Assembly (NCBI GenBank): GCA_014898415.1
Contig: RCTD01000006.1
Span: forward strand, 1,612,001 to 1,676,000
Direction: 5' to 3'
DNA: 64,000 bases
DNA from: Stromatinia cepivora
Lineage: Eukaryota; Ascomycota; Leotiomycetes; Helotiales; Sclerotiniaceae
Made by a program: the position numbers and the translations under genes. Below are positions 35,231 to 45,409 of this stretch, in pieces (the first letter of the stretch is position 1; each line of letters starts with the position of its first letter). The notes beneath the pieces are model-generated. The model saw only the letters and a program-made list of their open reading frames with translations, was not told the origin of the DNA and did no database searches.

Positions 35231-35331
35231 CTCCCTCGCGTGGGGTCGAACCACGAACCTCTCGATGAATCTGCGAAATTGAAGAGCTTCAAGTAACAGT
35301 CGAACGCGCTAGCCAATTGCGCCACGAGGGA
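35231..35331 (-). tRNA. tRNA-Asn(GTT), intron-containing
   Basis: Acceptor TCCCTCG pairs with CGAGGGA. The A box is TGGCGCAATTGGCTAGCGC. The anticodon stem TTCGA/TCGAG has loop CTGTTA (anticodon GTT), with an intron of about 27 bp. The T arm is CGTGGTTCGACCCCACG. Confidence 0.94.
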
Positions 35332-35735
35332 TATTTGATGTTAAGGCCGGCGCGGATTTGGATATCTATAGCCGGCTTGTCTATGTGCATTCCTAGAATT
35401 TACTTGATTAGATATAAAAAATGGTGGGGGACAATACGATCCAAGATGCATTCTAGGAAAAGTTTCAATTGTGGGGTTAAACGACCCTCAACCCCATCTC
35501 GGCTCGGCTAAACCCTTCATTCACCCACTTAGTTGGAATAGTTGTGGCATACCAAAAAAAAAACCCCATCTAAATGGACAATTTGTTAAGCTGACAATAT
35601 GTTATTCCATGCTTCCATGATTTAATGGTCACTCTGACTTGGTATACTGTCATCAGCAGGGGTGGTTTAATATTTTTCGTAAATTAGTCGAGAGGAACCA
35701 CACCCGATAAACCAAAAACTTAGCACTACAGCATA

Positions 35736-35955
35736 CCGTCTAAATTCACCGGTAAGAACTCACACTAATCCCTTTTAAGGAGAGGATCGACAAGTGGGTG
35801 AGGGTCCGGAATCTTGAAACCCTGATCAAATTTATGAGTAATCTGAGATTCCAGGAATTTTATAGGTCAAATGATATCGGAATTTGAAGGTTCCGAACCG
35901 TCGATCCTCTTCTTAAAAGGGATTAGTGTGAGTTCTTACCAGTGAATTTAGACGG
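35736..35955. mobile_element. MITE with ~56-bp terminal inverted repeats, TA target duplication
   Basis: The left end (35736-35791, begins ccgtctaaattcaccggtaa) and the right end (35900-35955) are inverted copies differing at only about two positions. TA flanks both ends. At 220 bp it has no coding capacity. It belongs to the same family as the degraded 8524-8884 element, but here the repeats are still intact. Confidence 0.9.
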
Positions 35956-36131
35956 TAGTATACAGACCAACAAGTCCTATACCGCATACCAGGGGGAAGG
36001 TCCTCATCCCTCAACCCCCAACCCCCAAAACACAATCCACGGCTTTTCAACACCAATCCTCCAGGTCCAAACTCTCAACTTCCCACTTTCAAACCCGCAA
36101 AAGCAAAAATTACAGTGATTAACGGAGGTAT

Positions 36132-36203
36132 TGAACCACACCCGATTTGAACGGATAACCTTTCGATCTGGAGTCGAACGCGCTACCGTTGCGCCAGCGG
36201 TCC
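36132..36203 (-). tRNA. tRNA-Trp(CCA), no intron
   Basis: The 72-bp gene has acceptor GGACCGC with GTGGTTC, A box TGGCGCAACGGTAGCGC, anticodon stem TTCGA/TCGAA with loop CTCCAGA (anticodon CCA), and T arm ATCCGTTCAAATCGGGT. It is the only tRNA in the window without an intron. Confidence 0.94.
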
Positions 36204-36414
36204 CTAATCACATGATTGTATAAAATTCGTCTTCTATCTGCTATTCTATTCCCTCTGTTCTTAACCTTTCCCCCATCTCCACTTCAATTTCCATTATCAA
36301 CACGAATTTCAAATCTCAAAGCTCCACTCCGCTCCACTTCACTCCCCATTCTATCAAGTATGCGTGGTCAATAATACCAAAATCGCGCGTCGATGTCACA
36401 ATTCATCAAGAATC

Positions 36415-36502
36415 GCTTCCTTAGCTCAGTGGTAGAGCGGACGATTGCAGTAGTATCATAGCTATTATCGTCAGGTCAGTCGTTCGAACCGGCTAGGGAG
36501 CT
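36415..36502 (+). tRNA. tRNA-Cys(GCA), intron-containing
   Basis: Acceptor GCTTCCT pairs with AGGGAGC. The A box is TAGCTCAGTGGTAGAGC. The anticodon stem GACGA/TCGTC has loop TTGCAG (anticodon GCA), with an intron of about 16 bp. The T arm is AGTCGTTCGAACCGGCT. Confidence 0.92.
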
Positions 36503-36616
36503 TCAATTGCTCCGTGATTTTCCTTTTTTTGTTTCTGGTGGGAATGTTTCTCTGGGGTTATATTTTGGATGTGGGAATTGATGGACCTTTGAGGTTGTGC
36601 ATATTGTAATACTAAA

Positions 36617-36643
36617 TGTGAATGCGAATGCGAATGCGAATGC
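36617..36643. repeat. (gaatgc)n short tandem repeat
   Basis: About four uninterrupted gaatgc units are visible. Confidence 0.85.
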
Positions 36644-36701
36644 GTATAAGGTAAACTTTGTTAATCTCTCGATTATTACTTCGTTATGGACATACTATAT
36701 A

Positions 36702-37478
36702 CTCAGCGAAATGTTTAAAGACGTATAAGCGACGCTAAATCACTTATAACTTTTTCAAATTGTGATTAAATTGTATAAAATTTTGTAATATTATTTATCT
36801 ATAGATGATATGTATAAAAAATTTATAAAATTTGAAAGAATATTGAAAGAGTAATAATTTATTAAAATTAATAAATTGAAATTTTTAATTATTTTTATTA
36901 TAAATTAAATATTTTAATATTTTGAATAGAAATATTGTTTCGAAACTTGATTTAAATATTAATTGAAATATTAGCTCTCAATTGATAATTTTACTTTTTT
37001 TAAATTCTTATTTTTTATAAAATTATTAAAGATTGAAATCGAAAAAAATAATCGAAAATTCGAAAATTAATAATTCAAACCTTTAAAAATAAACGAATTT
37101 ACCTCTCAAAAAATGACAATTTCGATATTTTTTTCATTTTAATCTTTAATGGCTTTATGAAAAATAAGAATTTAGAAAAAAAACGGAATTATCAATTGAA
37201 AACTCATTCATTAATTAATCTATAATTCAGATTTCAATGAAAAAAATTTAGATTTCATAAAATTATATTGATATAAAAATAAATTAGAAAAATTTTCAAG
37301 TCTTTTAATTCAATTGAATATTATTCTTTTAATATTCAATAATATTTAATGATATTTTATATATAAATAATTCATATATCTATCAATCAATATATGAATT
37401 TTTCTAGGTTTTTATTAAGAATTGAAAGAATAATGAATGATTTAGGTTCACCTAAACATCTCTAAAAATTTTACTAAG
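36702..37478. mobile_element. 777-bp AT-rich palindromic (foldback) element, TA target duplication
   Basis: TA at 36700-36701 and at 37479-37480 flank the element. The left end (ctcagcgaaatgtttaaaga) matches the reverse complement of the right end with mostly transition differences. The inner segments 36978-37064 and about 37110-37199 are also inverted copies. Both nested pairs share a centre near 37090, so the whole element is one imperfect palindrome with arms of about 390 bp. It is extremely AT-rich with no ORF. RIP-type decay of a foldback or head-to-head element fits. Confidence 0.75.
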
Positions 37479-37480
37479 TA

Positions 37481-38262
37481 TCTCCTTTCGCACTTCTACC
37501 TCATTCAGATCCCATATAATATACCAAAAACCAAGATCAAACCCAAATAATCCAGTCTCAATCTCCATTTCAGTGACACTCCGATTCCCCGGTTAATTTC
37601 AGTGAGGATGCAGTGTGGTGTTCTTTGTGGATTCGGACTAGAGAGAGAACATATATAAACAATTCATCTAAACTCTCAATGCTGGTTAAGTTCCTCACTA
37701 GAATTCAAGGCCCAGCGAATGGTACAACCTAGAACTAGCTACTAGGAAGGCTTCACCATACACCGGAATTTAAAACGTATGTCCCATCATTACCAGACGA
37801 AAGCACATTCACAATCGAATCTAAACATTTGATACCATACAATTCCAAACCATAGGTGAGATCAGCATTAAACATTTCGCACCTCTCAGAATACCACCCA
37901 CATCATCCATGACGCCCACAACCCCAATTTACAATCAATAACTCACTTATACACAGGAATAAAAGTACCAATCATGCATGGAATTTCATCAGACTATCTA
38001 TGTAAGTCTACCACTCCTACAGCATCTCGACATGCAGCAGAGGAAATAGATTTATTTTACAACAACAACCCTTCAAGTATCCATCCATCTATCTAATCCC
38101 AACGCCTTGCAAAAGAAAGACACAAGAAAATTTGAGCTACCTCACACACCTAATCTTCTCCAAAAACGCCATGCAATGCTACCCGCAAATTCGAATATCA
38201 TCTCAATCCAAGGAATGTCACCATTATCTTACAATCACCATCCACACGTACCATTAACTTTC
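37481..38262. other. Intergenic, 3' flank of the sugar symporter
   Basis: No gene or repeat recognised. Confidence 0.45.
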
Positions 38263-40488
38263 CTACTGTAAATCCCTCAACTTCTTTGTCGCATAAGCCG
38301 CTCCAATAGTACTAATTGCTCCGATGAACAAACAAATACTAATAGCATTTGGACCCTCCGTTCCATGATGTTCCCCCTCCTTTGCATTTTGAGCCAATTC
38401 CGGACTTTTCCCTGGTTCCAATATACTGAAAACAATCATACTAATGAAAGTTCCTATAAATTGCGGAATTGTAGTGTAAATATTTAGAATCCCAAAGTAG
38501 ATTCCGGAAAGTTCGCCAGTGGATGCAACGTCTTCCTTTTCTCCGGAGGGGCCATGTTCGAGACGGAGTAGAGATGGTGATGGGGGAGAGGTGGGTGACT
38601 CAAGCTCGATATCATGGTCGGTGGTGGAGAGACGGCTATAAGAGGATAATCCGCTCATTTTGTTTACTTCGACACCCAGGAATGCATATGGTGCCCAAGA
38701 TGCGACGGACCATGGTCTAGGAGCTATTAGTTGATGAAAAGCAGTAAATATCAAGAACGCAGAAAACTCACAATCCACAAAACGCAATTAATGACGTTGC
38801 AAATCGGAACGAGGACGCAAAAGGTGCTAAGAACATAGCTGATGAGAACATCAAATGTCCAACAAACCAAGCTCCAAGAAGGTCTGGCTTATGTTTGTTG
38901 TAAGCCTGAACAAACCGAGCAATGCTTGCTGGTGGTCGCTGAGTGAAATTATCTTCATCTGGCGACTTGATCAAAAGAGGTAGAAGGAATGATCCGAAAG
39001 ACGACACGAATGAGAATACAACGAGAGACATGCTTCCAATTCTTCCAATATCTCCCAAAGCATCTTTAGACTCTTTGATCTCATGCGGAGCATCATATCT
39101 GAAATATGTTTCTCCAACAAATGTGGTACCATAAAAAAGGAACGGAAACCATCCAATCCAACTCCAAAATTGACACCATAAGATAGCCTGGATTTTGGGC
39201 GGAACTGCCATTGTTGTTCTATATATTTGTCGAGTGATTTTAAGTATACCAGATTGACTGTCAGAGTCTTTGCTAGATATTAAAACACGTTCCGTCACGG
39301 CCCATGATGTGACACCCACGCAAAATATAAGCGCAAATGCCGCAATAAGAATGAGCTTCTTGAATTGAGTATCACCCATTGAAGGACCAAACCAAGCGAC
39401 AAGATCAACGGTCCCAATAGCATACCCGACCAAGTGTCCCAGGGCAGCCATTCTGCTGGCTGAAGAGTGTCAATGTTTGGATGGCTAATAATAAGAAGAA
39501 CAAACTCACCCCATGCTGATCCTGCTTGTTGTTTTTGTATAGGTAATGTGTCTACGATTAGACTTCGGCAACTCCATTGAACTATGTTCATTAACATCTG
39601 CACCACACCCAGCCTGAAATATCAAACTCACCAGCATTGATAGCGAAATCCACGGCATAAATTGCCAACACGGCTAAAAGTATGGTACAACTCTTATTAA
39701 AATCCCCTTCTTCAACAAAATGCGATACGATTTCCTTTGTCCATCCCAGAACCAATAAGCATAATGCGACAAGGATAGAAGCCCCTACCATATATGGTCT
39801 CCTTCTACCCCATTTCGAACGCGATCGATCTGCCATTGCCCCCACAAGCGGTGCCATAATCAATCCAGATAAAGGTCCCGCGATCCATACTAAAGAAGTC
39901 TTCGATTTCGTGAGACCCAGTGAAAGTAAATATGGTGTGCAATCTTTTCAGGTCAATCTGTCAGTATTTTCCATGAACTGGAGCAGCATTCGACTTACAG
40001 GTCATTTCAATACCCCAAGTAAATCTGCATAATAAATCAGTCAATGCAATTGTTCCCCTGCAATTGTTCCCCATTCCTTTCAGAAAAACCTACTGCAATC
40101 CAACCAAAGAAAACGTCAACAATGCCATGCGCATCTGCTCCGTACTCCCCTTAATAGCCGGCTGCCCACTCCATGAAGCCATATCCGCTTTACTTTCAAA
40201 GTATCCCTCGAAATCAAGATCCCCTCCTCTAAGAACCCCTTCACCACTCTCACCCAGAACCTCTACCACACGAGTACGAACCCTATTTCTTGAGCGTCCT
40301 TGTCGTTCCTCGAATTCGAATTCTTCAGCCTGATGTTGCCTCTCGTCAAAGATACCGATAACAGTTTTGGTAGCTGTGTCCCCTCTCTTAAAATAAATGC
40401 GCTTCTGCTTCTCTTCTACCTCTCTCTTGTCGAAATTCGAATCCGAATCTGCCGCGTCATCATCAATATTTGTGATTGTCATTTTCAT
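38263..40488 (-). CDS. Sucrose/alpha-glucoside-H+ symporter (GPH/SUT family)
   Basis: Six minus-strand exons, 40094-40488, 39999-40024 (26 nt), 39632-39943, 39510-39581, 38772-39459 and 38263-38716, join with consistent phases to 648 aa. After an acidic/charged cytosolic N-terminus of about 120 residues come twelve or so membrane spans. The first block is LLTFSLVGLQFTWGIEM, with loop 2-3 signature DRSRSKWGRRRPYM. SUT-specific DFAINAVQWSCRSLIVD and GSAWASRMAALGHLVGY follow, then FWSWIGWFPFLFYGT. A long polar loop precedes the last spans (FPWSVASW-like, PQFIGTFISMIVFSI). It resembles S. pombe Sut1-type maltose/sucrose carriers of the plasma membrane. Substrate is inferred. The 26-nt exon restores GIEMTYCTPYLLSLG. 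Confidence 0.9.
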
Positions 40489-41081
40489 TTATATGCAAGT
40501 GCGCATACGGAATCGAATACGAAATAGGAAATTCGTCTCGTGTACCAATTGATAAAGTACATTTGTGTGTATTTCGTACGTACACGTATATAGAATTGCT
40601 TTTCGTGAGGAAAGGGATGAGGAATTTCAATGAACTTACTGAACGATTTGGGAATTGGAAAGGTCTCACATACTACTTCCCTATTTGCTTTTTCTGAGAT
40701 ACTTCAATTGTAACATGCAACGAGGAAAACGAGTGAAAATGTGTAATGTAAGTTGTAACAGAAAGGGAAAGTGCAAAGGGGGTAATAAAAGTTAACCAAT
40801 TATATCTTACATATAAGGTTCCGCGTACTCAGCCTTCTCTACAAGGGTAATTTCCATAAACAGTGAACACGCAGTACAAATAATAACCGCTCGGAACATC
40901 TATACTTAGGTACTGTATGTGAGCAATGTTCCAATTTTGAGTATGGAGAGGAAAGAAGGCTACATCCGGGGTAAATGAAGGTGGGAATTAATGCATATTT
41001 TTGATTGGGTATCTTAGAGACCTGGCTAAAGCCTAACCTGCGTGAGCTAGCAGCAATTACAAGGCTGACATTTCTACACTT
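40489..41081. other. Intergenic, symporter promoter side
   Basis: About 590 bp between the symporter start and the 3' end of the dynamitin gene. No RNA or repeat found. Confidence 0.45.
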
Positions 41082-42487
41082 TTATAATTTAGACATCTTA
41101 TCTTCAAGATCTTTCACCCAAACTTCTACAACTTTCATATTTCCTCCAATGACTGCTTCTCCTCGTTTAATTGCTTCCTCAACTTTCTCTAATCCTTCCT
41201 GCCACTTCTTGATGTCGTTCGACATTTCGGCTTGTCTTTGCTCCACTCTGTCCAAGTTCTCACTGGCTGTAGCCGCATCTGCATGGATAGCTCGTAATGA
41301 TCGCAGTCTGTCCAGTAAAGATGGTAAAAGAGGCGCGAGATTTTCAATGGTAGGCAAAGTCCCATAAAGCGCATTTATCTTCGAAATCTGTTCCGCGTCT
41401 TCTCCGTCCTCAGGTGCAACTTCTCCTCCAGCTGATCTTAAAGAATCTTGTGCAGCTTTGGCCGATTTTCGAGATTCCTCAAGTTTTTCGGCTTCTTGTG
41501 TCAATGTTCGTACTCTTCGGCTTATGCTGTCGAGAGATGATGGTGTAGACTCGGTAAGGATTGAGACCTGTCTTTCGAGAATATCGAGAGTTGGTAAAAC
41601 GGCTATTGAGCTACTAGTAGAGTCCATCGTCGAGTTGAGTCCAAGAACCTTTTCCAGAAGTGCCAATCGTGCATCGAAATCTGCTGCTTTAGCCAGAGCA
41701 TGACTCTGTTGGTATGTAGGTGCATATGTAACAGTATATGTAGAAGGTCCTCCCGTTCCTTGTGAAGTTTGTGGTGGCCCATTTGCCTTGATACCCGTTC
41801 CTAAGTCTTTCGCCAATCTTGCTCCAGCACTTGTGAATTGGTCCCCTTGAATTGCGGATATTCCATCCAATAATTTACTCAACGAAGCAATATCATCACC
41901 ATCGATCGACTCTCCGTCCTCTTCCGTATCCTTTTTCTCTAGATTTCTCTTTCCATATTCTTCTTTGACTTCCTCAATTTCACGTCTTAATCTTGCAAGC
42001 TTTCTTTCCAAGCTTTCTCCATCATCATCATCACTAAAATCGCCAAACTCTTCTGTTCCGTCTTGCCTTTTCCTGTGTCGTCTCGAAGAAGCTTTATATG
42101 ATTTCCTTTTTGCTGCGACTCTGTCTGAAAAGTCTACGTCGCGTGCATCTATTTGTGCCGGAGAGAAATGCGAACGGGCTTCATCGGGGTGTAATCGCGA
42201 ACGGGAAATCCCTCCTAACTCCTCGTCATTCTCATCGAAATCGTCATACGAAGAAGACGTTGATTGAGAACGAGCTCTGCCAGTCTAAAAACTGTTAGAA
42301 TGAATGAGGGGAGAGGTTTAATTTGAAGTAACCTACAGGAGCTGTTGAATTGTCCTCTGTTAACTCAGGGGTTTCGTAAATATCCGGTGCTGAATCCTTG
42401 AACATTTTAGTCAGATATTGTAAAGCCACGGCACAGGAAACATACCAGATCTGGCAATTCCGCATATTTTTTATTGAGGGCAGCCAT
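41082..42487 (-). CDS. Dynamitin (dynactin subunit 2) homologue
   Basis: Minus-strand exons 42446-42487, 42337-42396 and 41082-42284 (all phase 0) give 434 aa ending in TAG. The N-terminus MAALNKKYAELPDL, followed by APDIYETPEL, is the conserved dynamitin start that binds the Arp1 filament. The rest is long heptad-rich helix: KLARLRREIEEVKEEYGK, DFDARLALLEKVLGL, LDILERQVSILTE and a C-terminal coiled coil ending KVVEVWVKDLEDKMSKL. Dynamitin forms the shoulder of dynactin, which links dynein to cargo. Length and exon structure are normal. The gene is divergent from the RTC4 gene, with 437 bp between starts. Confidence 0.9.
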
Positions 42488-42924
42488 CTTTGGTATTTTT
42501 GTCTGGATATTCCGGATGAAGTATTGAGGCAAGTTCAAAACAAACATTTGGTGCAATCAATAATAGTACGCGGAAGGCGGGACCACTTATCGATTGACCG
42601 GGTTGACCGAGCGTTGGTCCCGCATAAACAAGGGTATCAAGCTTGGACCACTTCTATATTAGAGCTTTCTTATATTAGACTCCCGTGATACCGTATCGAG
42701 CGTATCATATTCAGCCGTAGAAAGGTAAGAGCATAGCGGTTTTCTATTATAGATAATTTTAAAGATTTCTTACACTATACAATCAATCGAACTTATGTTT
42801 TGAGGAACTGAAGCAATGGAAATACAAATGCTACTTTCACCTGTTGCATCTGGATAAGGTTGCCCATCTCATCTCAGAAACCCTTACTTTACTTCACCAC
42901 ACGATACGCGACGCGATCTTCGAG
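42488..42924. promoter_or_regulatory. Divergent intergenic region shared by dynamitin and RTC4 genes
   Basis: 437 bp between two start codons on opposite strands must hold both promoters. A GC-richer patch at 42570-42635 (including ttgaccgggttgaccgagcg) contains a short direct repeat ttgaccg. No factor site is assigned. Confidence 0.5.
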
Positions 42925-44697
42925 ATGCAGCCCACAAAATTGGATCTTAATGACAGTAGGAAAGCACAACCGCGGCGTGCTGGGCTTACTAGGAATTATC
43001 ATCATAGTCTTTTGCAATCAATCAATCCACCAAAGAAGGAAGAACGACCCGAAATGTCAACCAAGGCAGTGACGAAGAACCGTGCGAACAATGCCGAAAT
43101 TTCTGGCGACGTCAACGACGTCAAATATTCAAAATTACGGAAGCGAGAAAACAAAGGGTCCAACAAGGAGAATGAACCAGGGTTCTCGACTTCCTCCACC
43201 ATGAGGAATACAGATTCAGTTGAGGTTGAGGATAAGGATATTGGTCGACTTCCAGATGATTCGGATGATGGTGCGAAGTATATCATCGACTCTTCCGATG
43301 AGGATTCCCTTTCAAAAATCAGCGCAGATATGACAAAGACCTCATTTGGATCAAAGAATCAAAAGTCGAGTCAAACCACTACCACATCTCCTGTCCTCAA
43401 TCGAAAATCCACAAATACAGAGCCATCCGAGCCAAATTCCAGCAAGGGTATCAAGAGGAAGAAGGAGGAGAACAGCTCGCATGATCAAGATGTGGATATA
43501 TTCGGCAACATGCAGAGTAACAGTAAAAAGCCTAGATCATATATACAAACGCATAAAGAGCACAAGCCCCCAAAACGTACGTCAATCACACTGTTGATTT
43601 GCTTAAACTAATGGTAAATAGCTGGTGCCAACAATTTCACGGGGAAGAGGGCCAGACCGAAGAAGACTACCAAGTATGGAAAGAAGCCATCGCCGGTTAA
43701 AGTTTTCAAAAACTACGGAAGTAGTTCTCCAAGTCTGGCCAGCGATGATGGAAAGCAAAAACTACAAGACTATACAATAGATACTCCAACGAAAAAACAA
43801 AGTCCAGCCAAAGGTAGTCTTGTGCTCCCGGATTTCGGTGATGATGATTTCTCGGATCTAGATTTGTCGAGCAAGTTAAAGCCATCTAATCCCGCACTTC
43901 CATCAAGGCAATCCAAACAACTTCAACGATACGATGATGATATACTGGATGGAGCGGAGGAGCTGGCGAAGGAACTAGATCCGGGCGCTTTCTTCGGCAT
44001 AAAGAATTTTGAGAGGGAAGATAGTTCAGATCTTGACGATCACACAGGACCCCGTTGTCCCATGTGTAACGAACTTGTGGCTGCTGAAGATTTGGAAGCC
44101 TTTGGGGGGATGAATACTCGAAAGCAAGAGAAATTCTGTCTATCTCATCAACGAAAGAGCGCGCGGTCAAACTGGAAGTCTAAGGGCTACCCCGATATTG
44201 ATTGGACAACTTTGGATTCTCGAATTGCGAATCATCATGCATTTATCAAGAGGATAATCAGTGGTGCGTCTTGTCGTTCTCGAGACATATTGGATGAGAA
44301 GATTAGAACTGGAAAAGATCGCAATTTGATGAAAACGACCACGAATCTCACACCCGGATATTATGGTTCTCGAGGTTTACGTTTAATGTCGGAAAACATT
44401 ATGCACAAGTTCACGCCAAAATTAAAGGAGAGAGCACCTATCGACCGTCTTATTGCAGCAAGAGGTCCAACTGCATTTGTGGAGTCGGTTATCGTACCTG
44501 AACTTACCGTTTTATTGATCAAGGAAGATATGAAAGTCGACGATGAAGAAGCAAGGGAAATTCTAAAGGAGAGTTGTGAGATGGGAGATTTGGTCAATGA
44601 GGAGATCAAAGATGTTGTAAAGCTTAAGCCTAAGGAGAGGAGGTACATTAACGATAGTGATGATGATGACGATGACGATGATGATTTTAACTTTTAG
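42925..44697 (+). CDS. RTC4: RTC4-domain protein (restriction of telomere capping 4 type)
   Basis: Exons 42925-43576 and 43622-44697 join across a 45-bp intron (GTACGT...TAG, phase 1) to 575 aa. The first ~340 residues are disordered, Ser/Lys-rich and basic (KRARPKKTTKYGKKPSPVK), with acidic patches, as in nuclear proteins. CPMCNELV opens the conserved part, then YPDIDWTTLDSRI, LTPGYYGSRGLRLMSENIM, VIVPELTVLLIKEDM and AREILKESCEMGDLVNEE, which define the RTC4 C-terminal domain. A tail of Asp residues ends the protein. Yeast Rtc4 is linked genetically to telomere capping; its molecular activity is unknown to me. The ATG at 42925 is the first in frame. Confidence 0.88.
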
Positions 44698-45314
44698 CTG
44701 CTACAATATCGCGCGGATTTTGGCTACCACTTACTTTCAGAGCTTACGGAATTGTATAACTCGAGTTAACTACCTGTTTTCCATGATGTGTTGATCATAT
44801 CGCTTTAGAAAGATGAGTTATATTGGTACTGTATATTGGGCTTTTGCATTTGGTTCGGAGTTATTGATGGAGTGAGGGAGACAAAGAGGAGAGCATGCGA
44901 TAGCACTCAGCTTGTGTGTGTGCTATACAAGTACGGAGTACAAATATACATAGATACCTATCTAAAGCATAATTTCAAAACTCACATGCCAAATGTACCA
45001 CCAGACTAAATTACTCGAGTGCCACTGACGCCAAAAAGCATAAGGAAGTCTCTTGCCCATCAAACACTTCCAGTGAAGTGCACCCAGTGGCGGGATCAAC
45101 TTCGGAATTCGGGTATCTGCATGACTTCTCCTAGCCAAGTTGCGGTGCTGACCTAACAACTCCAACTAGACCCACATATCACCCAAACCCAGCATGAAAA
45201 TTTTCTTACCCCTCATCCCTCATCTCCAACTAATTAATAAAGCAAAACAAACAATTATCTACAACAAATAGAGCAAACAGCCCTATAATAGCCTCCCCGG
45301 CTTTATCACAGCCT
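44698..45314. other. Intergenic before tRNA-Lys
   Basis: RTC4 3' flank. The final ~60 bp carry the tRNA-Lys shared 5' flank (acaaatagagcaaacagccc). Confidence 0.45.
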
Positions 45315-45409
45315 GCCCGGCTAGCTCAATCGGTAGAGCGTGTGACTCTTATGATTGCAAGATCTTCTGGTCCATCACAAGGTTGCGGGTTCGACCCCCG
45401 CGTTGGGCT
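45315..45409 (+). tRNA. tRNA-Lys(CTT), intron-containing
   Basis: Third copy, 95 bp. The mature body is identical to those of the copies at 23402 and 30317, with anticodon CTT and an intron of about 22 bp. Confidence 0.95.
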
